A stretch of DNA of 64,000 nt, from NCBI GenBank assembly GCA_963717475.1, contig OY970337.1:2604001-2668000 (forward strand), written 5' to 3'. Positions within the stretch are counted from its first letter, which is position 1. Each line of letters begins with the position of its first letter. The translations under genes were made by a program, and so were the position numbers. Source of the stretch: AC-32 sp963717475. Its GTDB lineage: Bacteria > Actinomycetota > Thermoleophilia > Gaiellales > Gaiellaceae. Positions 43,771 through 52,628 of the stretch are shown here, piece after piece. Below the pieces are notes generated by a model. The model was given only the letters and a program-made list of their open reading frames with translations, was not told the DNA's origin and did not search any database.

Positions 43771-44661
43771 CTAACCCTCCAGCGTGAGGCGCAGGCCGTC
43801 CTCGAGGCCGACCTCCGGGCTCCAGCCGAGCTCGCGCGCCGCGAGGGAGACGTCGAGCACCGAGCGGCGCACGTCGCCCAGGCGAGCCGCCTCGAACCGC
43901 GGCTCCGAGCCGACGCCCGCGACCCCGGCGCAGGCGCGGTGCAGGTCGAGCACCGACGTCTCGAGGCCGGTTCCGACGTTGAAGACTCCGCCCTCGCGCC
44001 CGGCCGCCGCGAGCAGCGCCCGCACGACGTCGCCGACGTAGACGAAGTCGCGAGTCTGCCCGCCGTCGCCGAAGACGACCGCCTCTTCGCCGCGGGCCAT
44101 CCGCTCGAGGAAGATCGCCACCACGCCGCCCTCGAGCCCCGCTTCCTGGCGCGGCCCGTAGACGTTCGCCAGCCGCAGGACGACGTTCCGCATCCCGTGC
44201 GTCCGGCCCCAGCCGCGCACGTACTCCTCTCCGCAGAGCTTCGCGATCCCGTACGGCGAGATCGGATTGCGCGGCGCCTCCTCCGAAGCAGGCCCGTCGC
44301 ACTCGCCGTAGATCGCACCGCCGGTGGAGGTGAAGACGACCGGCGCGCCCACCTCGCGCGCGGCTTCGAGCACGCTGATCGTGCCGACGACGTTGATCTC
44401 GGCGTCGTGGGCGGGGCGGCGCATCGAGACCTGCACGTCGGCCTGCGCGGCGAGGTGGAAGACGGCGTCCGCGCCGAGCGCGTCGAAGCCGGCGCGGATG
44501 TCGCGCTGCTCGAGCCGCGCGGCCGGGTTCACGTTCTCGCGCCTGCCCGAGGAGAGGTCGTCGACGACCACGACCTCGTCGCCCCGCTCGACGAGTGCGT
44601 CGACCAGATGCGAGCCGATGAACCCGGCGCCCCCTGTCACGATCGCCCGCAAGGCAGGCAT
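43771..44661 (-). CDS. NAD-dependent sugar-nucleotide epimerase/dehydratase
   Basis: A 296-residue extended SDR enzyme with TGGAGFIGSHLVDAL at the N-terminus, FTSTGGAIYG (Ser/Thr of the catalytic triad), SPYGIAKLCGEEY (YxxxK) and LRLANVYGPRQ. It is closest in style to UDP-glucose 4-epimerase-like enzymes, but the exact sugar cannot be assigned. It shares orientation with the LytR_C gene 33 bases downstream, in keeping with envelope glycan work. Confidence 0.87.
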   Translation of the reverse strand: MPALRAIVTGGAGFIGSHLVDALVERGDEVVVVDDLSSGRRENVNPAARLEQRDIRAGFDALGADAVFHLAAQADVQVSMRRPAHDAEINVVGTISVLEAAREVGAPVVFTSTGGAIYGECDGPASEEAPRNPISPYGIAKLCGEEYVRGWGRTHGMRNVVLRLANVYGPRQEAGLEGGVVAIFLERMARGEEAVVFGDGGQTRDFVYVGDVVRALLAAAGREGGVFNVGTGLETSVLDLHRACAGVAGVGSEPRFEAARLGDVRRSVLDVSLAARELGWSPEVGLEDGLRLTLEG

Positions 44662-44734
44662 ATCCTAGGCAGGTGCTCCTCCCCGCACAGACCGCCCGCC
44701 CTCGCCCGAGCGGCTGCACTGGAAGGAGCACTAG

Positions 44735-45331
44735 GTGTTCGTGACCTTCGAAGGGATCGACGGCTCGGGCAAGTCGACCCAGGCCAAGCTGCTCGCCGAG
44801 GCTCTCGCGGCGGACGGCCGTGAGGTCGTTCTCACGCGCGAGCCGGGCGGGACCGAGCTCGGCGAACGCATCCGCGAAGTGCTCCTGCACGAGGGCGACG
44901 TGACCCCGTGGGCCGAGGCGACCCTCTTCGCCGCGGCCCGCGCGCAGCTCGTCGAGTCCGTGATCGCCCCGGCGCTCGCCCGCGGCGCGGACGTCGTCTG
45001 CGACCGCTACCTCGACTCCTCGCTCGCCTACCAGGGGATCGCGCGCGGCCTCGGCCTCGAGCGCGTGCTCGAGCTCAACCTGCACGCGACCGGCGGAGTG
45101 CTCCCGGATCGCACATACCTGCTCCTCGTCGACCCGCAGCTCGCCGCCGGTCGCATGCCGCCGAGCCGGGACCGGATCGAGCGCGAGGACGAGGACTTCC
45201 GCGCGCGCGTCGACCGCGCCTACCGCGAGCTCGCCGAGGTCTTCCCGAACCGGATCACCACCATCGACGGCAACCGCCCCCCGGACGAGATCGGGCGCGA
45301 GATCCTTGACGGCCTTCGACAGCCTTCCTGA
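44735..45331 (+). CDS. tmk: thymidylate kinase
   Basis: A 198-residue dTMP kinase, converting dTMP to dTDP. P-loop FEGIDGSGKSTQAKLLAEAL, the DR motif VVCDRYLDSSLAYQG and LREPGG-type TREPGGTELGE are all present. The GTG at 44735 has AAGGAG seven bases upstream. The gene overlaps holB by 26 bases, a pairing seen in many bacteria. Confidence 0.95.
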   Translation: MFVTFEGIDGSGKSTQAKLLAEALAADGREVVLTREPGGTELGERIREVLLHEGDVTPWAEATLFAAARAQLVESVIAPALARGADVVCDRYLDSSLAYQGIARGLGLERVLELNLHATGGVLPDRTYLLLVDPQLAAGRMPPSRDRIEREDEDFRARVDRAYRELAEVFPNRITTIDGNRPPDEIGREILDGLRQPS

Positions 45332-46391
45332 GCAGGACGAGGCGAAGCGCCTGCTCGCGGCGGCGCTCGCCGAGGGGCCGGCGCACGCGTACCTCTTCCA
45401 CGGCCCGGCGGGAGTGGGCAAGCGGGCGCTCGCGCTCGCCTTTGCCTCCGAGCTGCTCGGCGGCGACCCGCGAGTCGGACGCCGCACGCACCCCGACCTC
45501 TACGTGCTCGAGCCGCTCGGCGAGCAGATCCGGATCGACGCCGTGCGAGAGATGCGACGCGACCTGCACATGCGCCCGTTCGAAGCCGACCGGCGCGTCT
45601 ACCTCGTCACCGGCGCGCACCTGCTGAACGAGGAGGCCGCGGACGCGCTGCTCAAGGATCTCGAGGAGCCGCCGGAGTACGCCGTGATCGTCCTGGTCGC
45701 CGACGAGGTCGGGCCGCTCCCGGAGACGATCCGCTCGCGCTGCCAGGCCATTCCGTTCCGGCGGCTGTCGGAGCGCGCGGTGCGCGAGCACGTCCGGGCG
45801 CGAGCGCCCGAGCTCTCGGACGACGAGACGACATCCATCGCGCGCGTTGCAGGTGGCCGTCTCGACAGAGCAGCGCGCCTGCTCGACCCGGCCGCCGCCG
45901 AACGCCGCGCGGCGTTACTCGAGACAGCGCGAGCCGTCTACGCGGAAGCGGAGTTCGACCCGGGCGGGGCTGCGGAGCGGCTGCTCGAGGGGGCCCGGGC
46001 GCGTGCCGCGGAGGCAAAGGAGCGCGAGGAAGCGGCGGTCGAAGGGCTCGAGTTGACCGCCCGCGAGGCCGAGCAGCGCGTGCGCAGGGCCGCCCGCGGC
46101 GCCGAGCGCGAGGAACTGCTGGCGGCGCTCGAGGAGCTGGCCGCCTGGTACCGGGATCTCGTCGCGGCCGCCGCCGGCGCCGAGGGCGCGCTCGTCCACG
46201 CCGACCGGGCCGCGCAGCTGCTCGAGGACGGAACCGTGGACCGCCTCGAGGCCGCCGAGCGCGCCGCGGAGCTCGTCCGCGAGACGTGGCGGAACTTCGA
46301 GGAGCTTCAGCTCTCTGCGCGCCTCGCTCTGGAGGCGCTCTTCGTCGAGCTGCGCCGAGCGTTCGCGGGAGTCCTGGCCGGAACCGGTTAG
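45306..46391 (+). CDS. holB: DNA polymerase III delta-prime subunit
   Basis: A 361-residue clamp-loader subunit with HAYLFHGPAGVGKRALALAF, EEAADALLKDLEEPPEYAVI and ETIRSRCQAIPFRRLS (sensor/SRC motif). The four-cysteine zinc module usually found after the P-loop is missing; the segment reads GGDPRVGRRTHPDLYVLEP. A long C-terminal Ala/Glu helical region follows. The start is a TTG at 45306 inside tmk. Its stop overlaps the convergent gene stop by two bases. Confidence 0.9.
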   Translation: MTAFDSLPEQDEAKRLLAAALAEGPAHAYLFHGPAGVGKRALALAFASELLGGDPRVGRRTHPDLYVLEPLGEQIRIDAVREMRRDLHMRPFEADRRVYLVTGAHLLNEEAADALLKDLEEPPEYAVIVLVADEVGPLPETIRSRCQAIPFRRLSERAVREHVRARAPELSDDETTSIARVAGGRLDRAARLLDPAAAERRAALLETARAVYAEAEFDPGGAAERLLEGARARAAEAKEREEAAVEGLELTAREAEQRVRRAARGAEREELLAALEELAAWYRDLVAAAAGAEGALVHADRAAQLLEDGTVDRLEAAERAAELVRETWRNFEELQLSARLALEALFVELRRAFAGVLAGTG

Positions 46392-46768
46392 ATCGCCGGC
46401 CGGCGCTGCGGGAACCGGTCTTCGAAGTGGTCGATCAGGCGGTAAGCCGCCCAGTTGACGATCCAGATCAGCACTACGACGCCGACGTACGTCCAGAAGC
46501 CGTCGATCGAGAAGTTCGGCGCGATCCACTCGGCGAGCGCGACCATCGCGATGTTGATCACGAGCAGGAACAGGCCGAGCGTGAGAATGATCAGAGGCAG
46601 CGTCAGGAGGGCGAGAATCGGCTTGAGAATCGCGTTCGCGATCCCGAGCACGGCGGCGCCGATGATGTAGGCCCAGGCGCCGTGGATCGAGACGCTGGAG
46701 AAGATCCCGTTGCAGATCCAGAGGGCCAGGGCGTTGACGGCCCACGCGATCAGGAGCCGGATGAGCAT
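46388..46768 (-). CDS. four-helix membrane protein, phage-holin-IV/YvlD-like
   Basis: A 126-residue protein with four helices and the core NAILKPILALLTLPLIILTL shared with the paralogue at 21268-21642. The C-terminal tail is charged (DHFEDRFPQRRPAI). It is a chromosomal small envelope protein; nothing around it suggests a prophage. Confidence 0.8.
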   Translation of the reverse strand: MLIRLLIAWAVNALALWICNGIFSSVSIHGAWAYIIGAAVLGIANAILKPILALLTLPLIILTLGLFLLVINIAMVALAEWIAPNFSIDGFWTYVGVVVLIWIVNWAAYRLIDHFEDRFPQRRPAI

Positions 46769-46834
46769 TGGGCGAGTCTACGGAAACCGCTGCGGGCAGT
46801 CATCCGTATGCCTTGTAGGAAGGGGGGTGAAGGC

Positions 46835-46954
46835 ATGAGCCTTTCCCGCAAATCGCTCTGGATCGGCGTGGCGGTGGTCGCAATCGCCGCCATCGTCGTG
46901 CTGATCGCCGTCTACTCGGGCGGCGGCAGTGGCGGCGGCGGCGGCGGGTACTAG
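46835..46954 (+). CDS. 39-residue single-pass membrane protein, Gly-rich tail
   Basis: AGGAAGGGGGG precedes an ATG at 46835. The product begins MSLSRKSLWIG, continues with a 20-residue hydrophobic helix and ends in a Ser/Gly-only stretch closing with Tyr. The strong ribosome binding site, basic start and clean helix make translation likely. Function unknown. Confidence 0.55.
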   Translation: MSLSRKSLWIGVAVVAIAAIVVLIAVYSGGGSGGGGGGY

Positions 46955-47003
46955 CGCCGCGCTAGGCGTTTCACCGGCTCGGCCTGCGGACAACTAACGC
47001 TCG

Positions 47004-47189
47004 ATGCAGGACGCTGAGGAGGCGACCTCTCGCCTGACCCGGCTGCACGAGCTCCTCGAGCAGGAGGCCCGTGCGCTCAGAACGCTCGGAGACCGGCGCC
47101 TCCTGCCTGTGCTGGTCGAGATCGACGAGCTGAGCAGAGAGCTCAGGAGGACGCGCGCCCAGCTCGAGCCGCAGGCCGAGGCCGGCTAG
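47004..47189 (+). CDS. small coiled-coil protein, 61 aa
   Basis: A 61-residue Leu/Glu/Arg-rich protein (LTRLHELLEQEARALRTLGD) predicted to be almost entirely alpha-helical. There is no clear ribosome binding site; its position 33 bases before the tRNA gene leaves a small doubt. No family recognised. Confidence 0.45.
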   Translation: MQDAEEATSRLTRLHELLEQEARALRTLGDRRLLPVLVEIDELSRELRRTRAQLEPQAEAG

Positions 47190-47221
47190 CGCCGCCGGGA
47201 GAGCGCTACAGTAGGCAGCCC

Positions 47222-47294
47222 GCCGACGTAGCTCAGCTGGTAGAGCACTTCACTCGTAATGAAGGGGTCCCCGGTTCGAGTCCGGGCGTCGGCT
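47222..47294 (+). tRNA. tRNA-Thr (anticodon CGT)
   Basis: A complete cloverleaf: acceptor GCCGACG pairs with CGTCGGC; D arm GCTCAGCTGGTAGAGC; anticodon stem CTTCA/TGAAG with loop CTCGTAA, giving anticodon CGT for ACG codons; T arm CCCGGTTCGAGTCCGGG. The CCA end is not encoded. ACG is a major Thr codon at this GC content. Confidence 0.96.
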
Positions 47295-47381
47295 CTCCGG
47301 GATTTGCAGGCTCTCAACGCCCTCGCGGTGCTGGTCAGAGCCGGGGAGCTGACCGATGGCCGGAGTTGCCCGAGCGCGTCG

Positions 47382-49397
47382 TCAGCCGTCGACCTTGACC
47401 CTCCCGCGCCCGAAGGCGTCGATGCGACCCCACCGGCCCGGGATGTCGAGAAGCTCCAGCCGGCCGATCGTTGTGGGGAGCGCGGGGTCGATGACGAGGT
47501 GCTCGCCCTCTGGCTCGAGCCCGAGCATCGTACGCAGGAAGAGGAGCGGGGCTCCAGTCGACCACGCCTGCGGGCTGCAGGCGGTCGGGTACTGGACCGG
47601 ATACCTCGTCGCGGAGCGCTCGTAGCCGCCGAACGCCTCCGGCAGACGCCCGTCGAAGAACTCGGCCGCATCGAGGATCCCCGACGCGATTCGGGCAGCC
47701 TCCTCCTTGAACCCGTAACGGCGGAGACCCCAGGCGACGAACGAGTTGTCGAACGGCCAGACGGTGCCGACGTGGTACCCGATCGGGTTATAGCGCCCCT
47801 CACCTTCGGCCAGCGTGCGCACGCCCCAGCCCGAGAACAGCCGCGGACCGACCAGGTGACGCGCAACGGCCTTCGCCTTCGACTTGTCGACGATGCCGCT
47901 CCACAGCAAATGGCCGTTGTTCGACGTGAGCGCGTCAACCTGCTCCCCCTCGGCGTCGAGCGCGAGTGCGAAGTACTCGTCGTCCTCAACCCAGAAGTCC
48001 CGGTTGAAGCGCCGCTTCAGGGCGGCGGCCTGCTTCTCGAGCGCGTCCGCGAACTCGGGGTCCTTCCACACGAGGCGCGCGAGCCGGGCGCCGCGCATCT
48101 TCGCGTCGTACGCGTATCCCTGAAGCTCGCAGGTGGCCCGCGGAAAGCCGGGGAGCTTGCCGTCCCGGAACGAGATGGAGTCCCACGAATCCTTCCAGCA
48201 CTGGTTTTCGAGGCCGGTCTTCTCGTTGCGGCGCCTGTACCAGATGTAGCCGTCGCCCTGGAGGTCCGCGTAGTCGTCGATCCACGCGAGCGCCTTGCGC
48301 GCCTCGTACTCGACCGCGCGAACGAGCTTGCGGTCGCCCGTCCAGCGCTCGTATTCGTCGAGCAACACGACGTAGAGCGGCGTCGCGTCGGCGGAGCCGT
48401 AATACGGCGAGTGCGGCCGCTCCTCGAAGGCCGTCATCTCGCCGTAGCGCATCTCGTGGAGGATGCGCCCCGGATCCTCGTCGCGGAAGTCGTCCACACC
48501 GTTGCCCTGCCATTCGCCGAGCGCGGTGAGCGTGGTCGCCGCCAGCTCGGGCGCGAACGGCAAAGCCTGGAGGCTCGTGAAGATGCTGTCGCGGCCGAAC
48601 ATCGTCATGAACCAGGGCAGGCCGGCAGCAGGCAGGCTGTGTCCGCCCGCGATCGGCGGCGAGAAGCGGAGCGCCGCTAGATCGACGAGGCTTCGATGGT
48701 AGGTCGCCTTCAGGGCGTCCGAGTCGCTCTCGAGCCGCGGAGCTACTTCGAGCCACTTCTCCAAATCGCGCTGCATGTTCCGCGGCGCGCGCCCGGTCAC
48801 CGCGCTCGGGAGACCCGCGGCGACGGTCAGCTGCGTCGACCAGCTTCCATGCGGTGGAATCCGAATGCGGAAGGTCAGACCCTCCTTGTCAATCTTCGCA
48901 CGGGTCGCGGCGGAGATCGTCGTCGTCCGCTTGTACGTCTCGCGCTCGTAGCCGAGCTCGAGGCTGCCGCTCCGAACGCGGGCCGAGTACGTTCCCTTCT
49001 TCTTCAGCGCGTCCTTGACCTCGAACAGGTCGGCGAAGTCGCTGGCAGCCTCGACGCGGACGATGATGCTCGCCGGCTTTTCATCGTGGTTGAGGATCGT
49101 GAGCTCCTCGGTGAAGCCCTCGCCGACGCTTCGCCGGCGAATCACCGAGAGCTTCGCGTCGATGTAGACCGTGCCGGTACCGGGCACGAGAAAGAACCGT
49201 GTCTCGAAGTACTGCAGGTCGTCGGTCGAAAGCGCGTTCATCCGCTGGCCGTTCAGCGTCAGCACCCAACGGGAAAGAAAGCGGGTGTCGAAGGAGAAGA
49301 GGCCCGTGGGATCGGTCAGCGACGCCTCGATGTCGCCGCGCTCGTCGCTGACGACGAAGGTGTTGCCGTCCAAGATCTTGACGAGCCCGTCGCTCAT
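47382..49397 (-). CDS. amylo-alpha-1,6-glucosidase-like glycogen debranching enzyme
   Basis: A 671-residue enzyme. The N-terminal beta-sandwich (TFVVSDERGDIEASLTDPTG, GLFSFDTRFLSRW) and the C-terminal alpha/alpha-barrel (FMTMFGRDSIFTSLQALPF, DEDPGRILHEMRYGEM, YHVGTVWPFDNSFVAWGL) match actinobacterial glycogen-debranching/amylo-glucosidase proteins of the GH63-like clan. It would remove alpha-1,6 branches of glycogen or act on compatible-solute glycosides. AAGGAG precedes the ATG at 49397. It overlaps the upstream SCP2-like gene (ATGA). Confidence 0.87.
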   Translation of the reverse strand: MSDGLVKILDGNTFVVSDERGDIEASLTDPTGLFSFDTRFLSRWVLTLNGQRMNALSTDDLQYFETRFFLVPGTGTVYIDAKLSVIRRRSVGEGFTEELTILNHDEKPASIIVRVEAASDFADLFEVKDALKKKGTYSARVRSGSLELGYERETYKRTTTISAATRAKIDKEGLTFRIRIPPHGSWSTQLTVAAGLPSAVTGRAPRNMQRDLEKWLEVAPRLESDSDALKATYHRSLVDLAALRFSPPIAGGHSLPAAGLPWFMTMFGRDSIFTSLQALPFAPELAATTLTALGEWQGNGVDDFRDEDPGRILHEMRYGEMTAFEERPHSPYYGSADATPLYVVLLDEYERWTGDRKLVRAVEYEARKALAWIDDYADLQGDGYIWYRRRNEKTGLENQCWKDSWDSISFRDGKLPGFPRATCELQGYAYDAKMRGARLARLVWKDPEFADALEKQAAALKRRFNRDFWVEDDEYFALALDAEGEQVDALTSNNGHLLWSGIVDKSKAKAVARHLVGPRLFSGWGVRTLAEGEGRYNPIGYHVGTVWPFDNSFVAWGLRRYGFKEEAARIASGILDAAEFFDGRLPEAFGGYERSATRYPVQYPTACSPQAWSTGAPLLFLRTMLGLEPEGEHLVIDPALPTTIGRLELLDIPGRWGRIDAFGRGRVKVDG

Positions 49398-49783
49398 CGT
49401 CGGCTCCTTCCGGTCCGTGCGGGTGTGCGTGGCTTGGCTGTCCGCCGCTTGGCGGTCGCTGGGCCAGGGAGGATTCGACGGAAGAGGACGAGCAGCCGCC
49501 AATCCCCTTCGATCGTCAGCCTGCCACGCAGAACCTCGGCGACTGCGCTCGCCTTGCCGCTGGCGAGCCTGTCAAAGACCGCCTTACTGGCGACGAGCGT
49601 GGAGTCGGCGGCGCCGCTCGAACGCGAGACGCTGACATCGCCCTTGTCGATCATGACGAGCCAAGTCTCGGTCTTCTTGCCGCCGGCGATGTCGAACCGC
49701 ATCGTTCCGCTCGCGTTCCGGAGCAGAGGCTCATGTCCGCGTTGCGCGAGATCGTCGAAGAACTCAGCCGTGAAATCGGTCAT
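49394..49783 (-). CDS. SCP2 sterol-transfer-like domain protein
   Basis: A 129-residue protein with an SCP2-like lipid-binding fold: LLRNASGTMRFDIAGGKKTE, WLVMIDKGDVSVSRSSGAAD, STLVASKAVFDRLASGK, EGDWRLLVLFRRILPGP, then a basic tail. GGGAGGAG precedes the ATG at 49783. It is translationally coupled to the debranching enzyme, an unexpected pairing. A lipid or hydrophobic ligand is likely. Confidence 0.78.
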   Translation of the reverse strand: MTDFTAEFFDDLAQRGHEPLLRNASGTMRFDIAGGKKTETWLVMIDKGDVSVSRSSGAADSTLVASKAVFDRLASGKASAVAEVLRGRLTIEGDWRLLVLFRRILPGPATAKRRTAKPRTPARTGRSRR

Positions 49784-50092
49784 CGCTCCTCCCGTGAGTG
49801 GTCGCCGCACTCACCGTCGTCCGAGCGGGGCGCTGATGCAGCAGCGCTGCGCCGCTCGCCAGTCGACGCCCCAAGCATGGGGCGACACTAGACAGCGGCT
49901 CAACCGATGGACGTCATCCGGAGTGGGTGATCGTGCCCCGTCGGCGCAACCAAGCGGGTCTCGGGTCGAGACCGGCGGCCGTCGAAAGCATTGTGCGGTC
50001 TCAAGGGTGTCGTCTGAGGCTCCAGTCACGGCCACTCGGACGGGCAACTAGTAGGGTGCGAACGAGGGCGCCCCGGCGATGAGAGGGGGACG
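49784..50092. other. 309-base intergenic region, no gene seen
   Basis: This divergent region between the SCP2-like gene and the leader ORF of the MFS transporter holds no convincing ORF, tRNA or long hairpin. It presumably carries the promoters of both flanking operons. One short dyad (GCCCCAAGCATGGGGC, 49869-49884) is present. Confidence 0.5.
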
Positions 50093-50191
50093 ATGCGGGT
50101 CGAGGACAACTTTTCTCAACCCTTCAGCCACCTCATGCTGATCGGCGCGGCGGTGGCGATTGCCGAGGCGGGCTCGAAAGCCGCTGCGTGA
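50093..50191 (+). CDS. 32-codon leader ORF coupled to the MFS gene
   Basis: An ATG preceded by GAGAGGGGG begins a 32-codon ORF (MRVEDNFSQPFSHLMLIGA..., Ala-rich end). Its TGA overlaps the GTG of the MFS gene in a GTGA junction. The MFS start itself has no visible ribosome binding site, so its translation probably depends on this ORF. It could be a regulatory leader peptide or a small membrane-associated peptide. Confidence 0.5.
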   Translation: MRVEDNFSQPFSHLMLIGAAVAIAEAGSKAAA

Positions 50192-51600
50192 GCGAAGGCT
50201 CTGCATCTGTGAGCGAGCTGATGACCCCGGATCGGCCGCTTGCGTCCGCGCGTCGGCTGATCCTGCCGCTCGCGCTCGCGCAGTTCATCTGCAGCTTCGC
50301 CGGATCGAATATGAACGTGATGATCGCCGACATCAGTGACGACCTGGACACGACCGTCAAGGGCGTGCAGACCGCGATCACATTGTTCCTCTTGATCATG
50401 GCGATTCTGATGATCCCGTGCAGCAAGCTGACCGACCGGTGGGGCCGGAAGCGCTGCTTCCTGCTCGGCCTGACGCTGTACGGGATCGGCGCGCTGCTGA
50501 GCGCGGTGTCGCCGAACCTCGGCGTCCTGATCGTCGGCAACTCGGTCTTCGAGGGAGTCGGCACCGCGCTGCTGATCCCGCCGGTGTACATCCTGGCGAC
50601 GCTCTGGTTCACCGGCACGACGTCCCGCGCCTGGGCATTCGGCGCGATCAGCGGGTTGGGAGGCATCGGCGCCGCCGCGGGCCCGTTGATCGGCGGCCTG
50701 ATCACGACCGCGATCAGCTGGCGAGCCGCGTTTGTGTTCCAGGCGATCGTCGTCGCGGCGATCGTGCTCCTGAGCCGGAAGCTCGCCGACCCGCTGGCGG
50801 CCGACCCGAAGCGGCCGTTCGACGGAATCGGCGCGGTTCTGTCGGCGGTGGGGATGTTCTCCGTCGTCTTCGGGATCCTCCAGGCCGGCAGCAACAACAC
50901 GCTCTTCTTCGGCTTCCTCGCGATCGGAGCCGCGTTCCTGGCTGGATTCTTCCTCTATATCCGGCGACGCGAGCGCGCAGGGAAGGAGGCGCTGCTCTCG
51001 ACCGGGCTGTTCCGGAACCGCACCTGCAACCTCGCCTTGGTGACCCAGAACATCCAGTGGCTGCTCCTCATGGGCATCTCGTTCGTCGTCTCCGTCTTCC
51101 TGCAGGAGGTACGTGGCTACAACGCGATCCAGACGGGCGTCGTATTCACCGCCGCGACGGTCGGCATCCTCCTCTCGTCCTTCGCCCAGCAGCGGCTCGC
51201 GAAGCGGTTCGCGCAGCGGACGCTGATCATCGCTGGGTTCGTCGTCACCCTTGCCGGCATCGGGCTCCTCCTCGGCTTCGTTCACACCTCTTCTCGGGTC
51301 GTCGCCTTCGTGCCGGGGCTGTTCCTGATCGGCTTGGGCGTCGGCGGGATGCTGACGCCGTCCGTCAACGTGGTGCAGTCGAGCTTCCCGGAGGAGCTCC
51401 AGGGCGAGATCTCCGGCCTGTCGCGCGCAATCTCGAACCTCGGCTCGTCCTTCGGGACTGCGATCGCGGGGACGATCCTCGTCTCCGTCGTCGCGCTCGG
51501 CACCCGCTCCTACGCGGTCGCGCTGATCGTCCTCGTCGGAATCGGCCTGCTCGGCCTCGTCGCCGCCCTGCGCCTGCCGGCCAGTATCGAACGCACGTAG
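50188..51600 (+). CDS. MFS exporter, DHA2 (EmrB/QacA-like)
   Basis: A 470-residue transporter with about 14 helices. The MFS motif A region is SKLTDRWGRKRCFLLGL, and the DHA2-type motif C-like region is GGIGAAAGPLIGGLI. NMNVMIADISDDLDTT resembles the 'D1' start of drug exporters. It likely exports toxic or signalling organic compounds by proton antiport. A second GTG at 50209 is another possible start. Confidence 0.88.
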   Translation: MSEGSASVSELMTPDRPLASARRLILPLALAQFICSFAGSNMNVMIADISDDLDTTVKGVQTAITLFLLIMAILMIPCSKLTDRWGRKRCFLLGLTLYGIGALLSAVSPNLGVLIVGNSVFEGVGTALLIPPVYILATLWFTGTTSRAWAFGAISGLGGIGAAAGPLIGGLITTAISWRAAFVFQAIVVAAIVLLSRKLADPLAADPKRPFDGIGAVLSAVGMFSVVFGILQAGSNNTLFFGFLAIGAAFLAGFFLYIRRRERAGKEALLSTGLFRNRTCNLALVTQNIQWLLLMGISFVVSVFLQEVRGYNAIQTGVVFTAATVGILLSSFAQQRLAKRFAQRTLIIAGFVVTLAGIGLLLGFVHTSSRVVAFVPGLFLIGLGVGGMLTPSVNVVQSSFPEELQGEISGLSRAISNLGSSFGTAIAGTILVSVVALGTRSYAVALIVLVGIGLLGLVAALRLPASIERT

Positions 51601-51662
51601 CCGTAGACCGGCGGTCTCACGGTCGCGGGAGCCTCACCTTCACCCGCATGCACCGTTGGCGG

Positions 51663-51923
51663 TTAGTTGTCCGGGTCGACTTGCGCCGCCTGGGCCGCCG
51701 CCCTGTCGGCTTCCTTGCGCTCGACGGCCGCGCGGTCGGCGAGCTCCTGCGCCTGCACCTCGCGCTCCTTCGCGCTGCGGTGCCGCTCCGTCGCCTCCTG
51801 GCGGAGCTCCTGCGCCTGCTCGCGCTGCCGGCGCTTCTGTCGTGCCTGGCGGCTGCCGAGCACGATGACCGCGAGCACGACGACGGCTGCGATTGCGATC
51901 ACGATCCAGATCCAAGTGGACAT
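51663..51923 (-). CDS. single-pass membrane protein with coiled-coil tail, 86 aa
   Basis: AAGGAG precedes an ATG at 51923. Residues 3-23 form a helix (TWIWIVIAIAAVVVLAVIVL), followed by a basic anchor and a Gln/Arg/Glu/Ala coiled coil (RQKRRQREQAQELRQEATER). Type I orientation with a cytoplasmic coiled coil is likely. Comparable proteins are widespread in actinobacteria; function is unknown. Confidence 0.72.
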   Translation of the reverse strand: MSTWIWIVIAIAAVVVLAVIVLGSRQARQKRRQREQAQELRQEATERHRSAKEREVQAQELADRAAVERKEADRAAAQAAQVDPDN

Positions 51924-52070
51924 TCCGACTCTCCTTCGTTGCTTGCCGGTGGGCCATGCCCGCCCGGGCGCGAGCGTAAGCCCGCCTGGGGCGGCTCCCG
52001 CCGCCGCGGCTTGAACCTGGAGGGCAGGACTGCGATGCTTGCGCCTGGAGAGAGCGCGAGGGGGAGTTGC

Positions 52071-52628
52071 GTGTCGATTTTGGTGTTGACGCTTCGGTTC
52101 GCGGTGGCGACCGTGCTTGCGGTGGCCGCGAATGCGAAGGCTCGGGACTTCGAAACCTTCCAGAGGACGGTACGGGCGCTCGTGCCTCGAGGCGCCGGTC
52201 TCGTTTCGGCGGGGGTGATCGCGATCGAAGGCGCGCTCGCAGCGCTGCTGGTCTCGGGCCTCGCTCCCAGCGCCGTCGCGGCGGCGACCGTCGTCCTCTT
52301 CCTCGGCTTCTCCGCGCTTTCCGTCTGGGCCATGCGCAGCGGCGTGCACGTCAGCTGCAACTGCTTCGGCTCGAGCGACCGCGAGCTCGGTAGGGACAGC
52401 CTCGAGACATCGCTGCTGCTCGCGGCCGCCTCGCTCGCCTACCTGGCGCTGCTCCAGCGGACGCAGCCGTCACTGACCCTCGGCGAGGCGCCGCTCGCGG
52501 CGTTGCTGGGAGTCACCGCGGTCATGGGCGCGCGCTGGCTGCTCGCCCTTCGCGACCTGGTTCCGATCGTCCGCCAGCGCCGGTCGCTCGATCGCGAGCT
52601 CGCCGAGCCGGCGCGGAGCGCATCGTGA
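52071..52628 (+). CDS. MauE/DoxX-like redox membrane protein
   Basis: A 185-residue protein with four transmembrane helices. The first is VLTLRFAVATVLAVAANAKA; HVSCNCFGSSD contains a C-x-C pair in the MauE style. MauE proteins act with MauD in forming the disulfides of the methylamine dehydrogenase small subunit. GGGGAG five bases before the GTG at 52071 decides the start. Its stop overlaps the next start (GTGA). Confidence 0.75.
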   Translation: MSILVLTLRFAVATVLAVAANAKARDFETFQRTVRALVPRGAGLVSAGVIAIEGALAALLVSGLAPSAVAAATVVLFLGFSALSVWAMRSGVHVSCNCFGSSDRELGRDSLETSLLLAAASLAYLALLQRTQPSLTLGEAPLAALLGVTAVMGARWLLALRDLVPIVRQRRSLDRELAEPARSAS

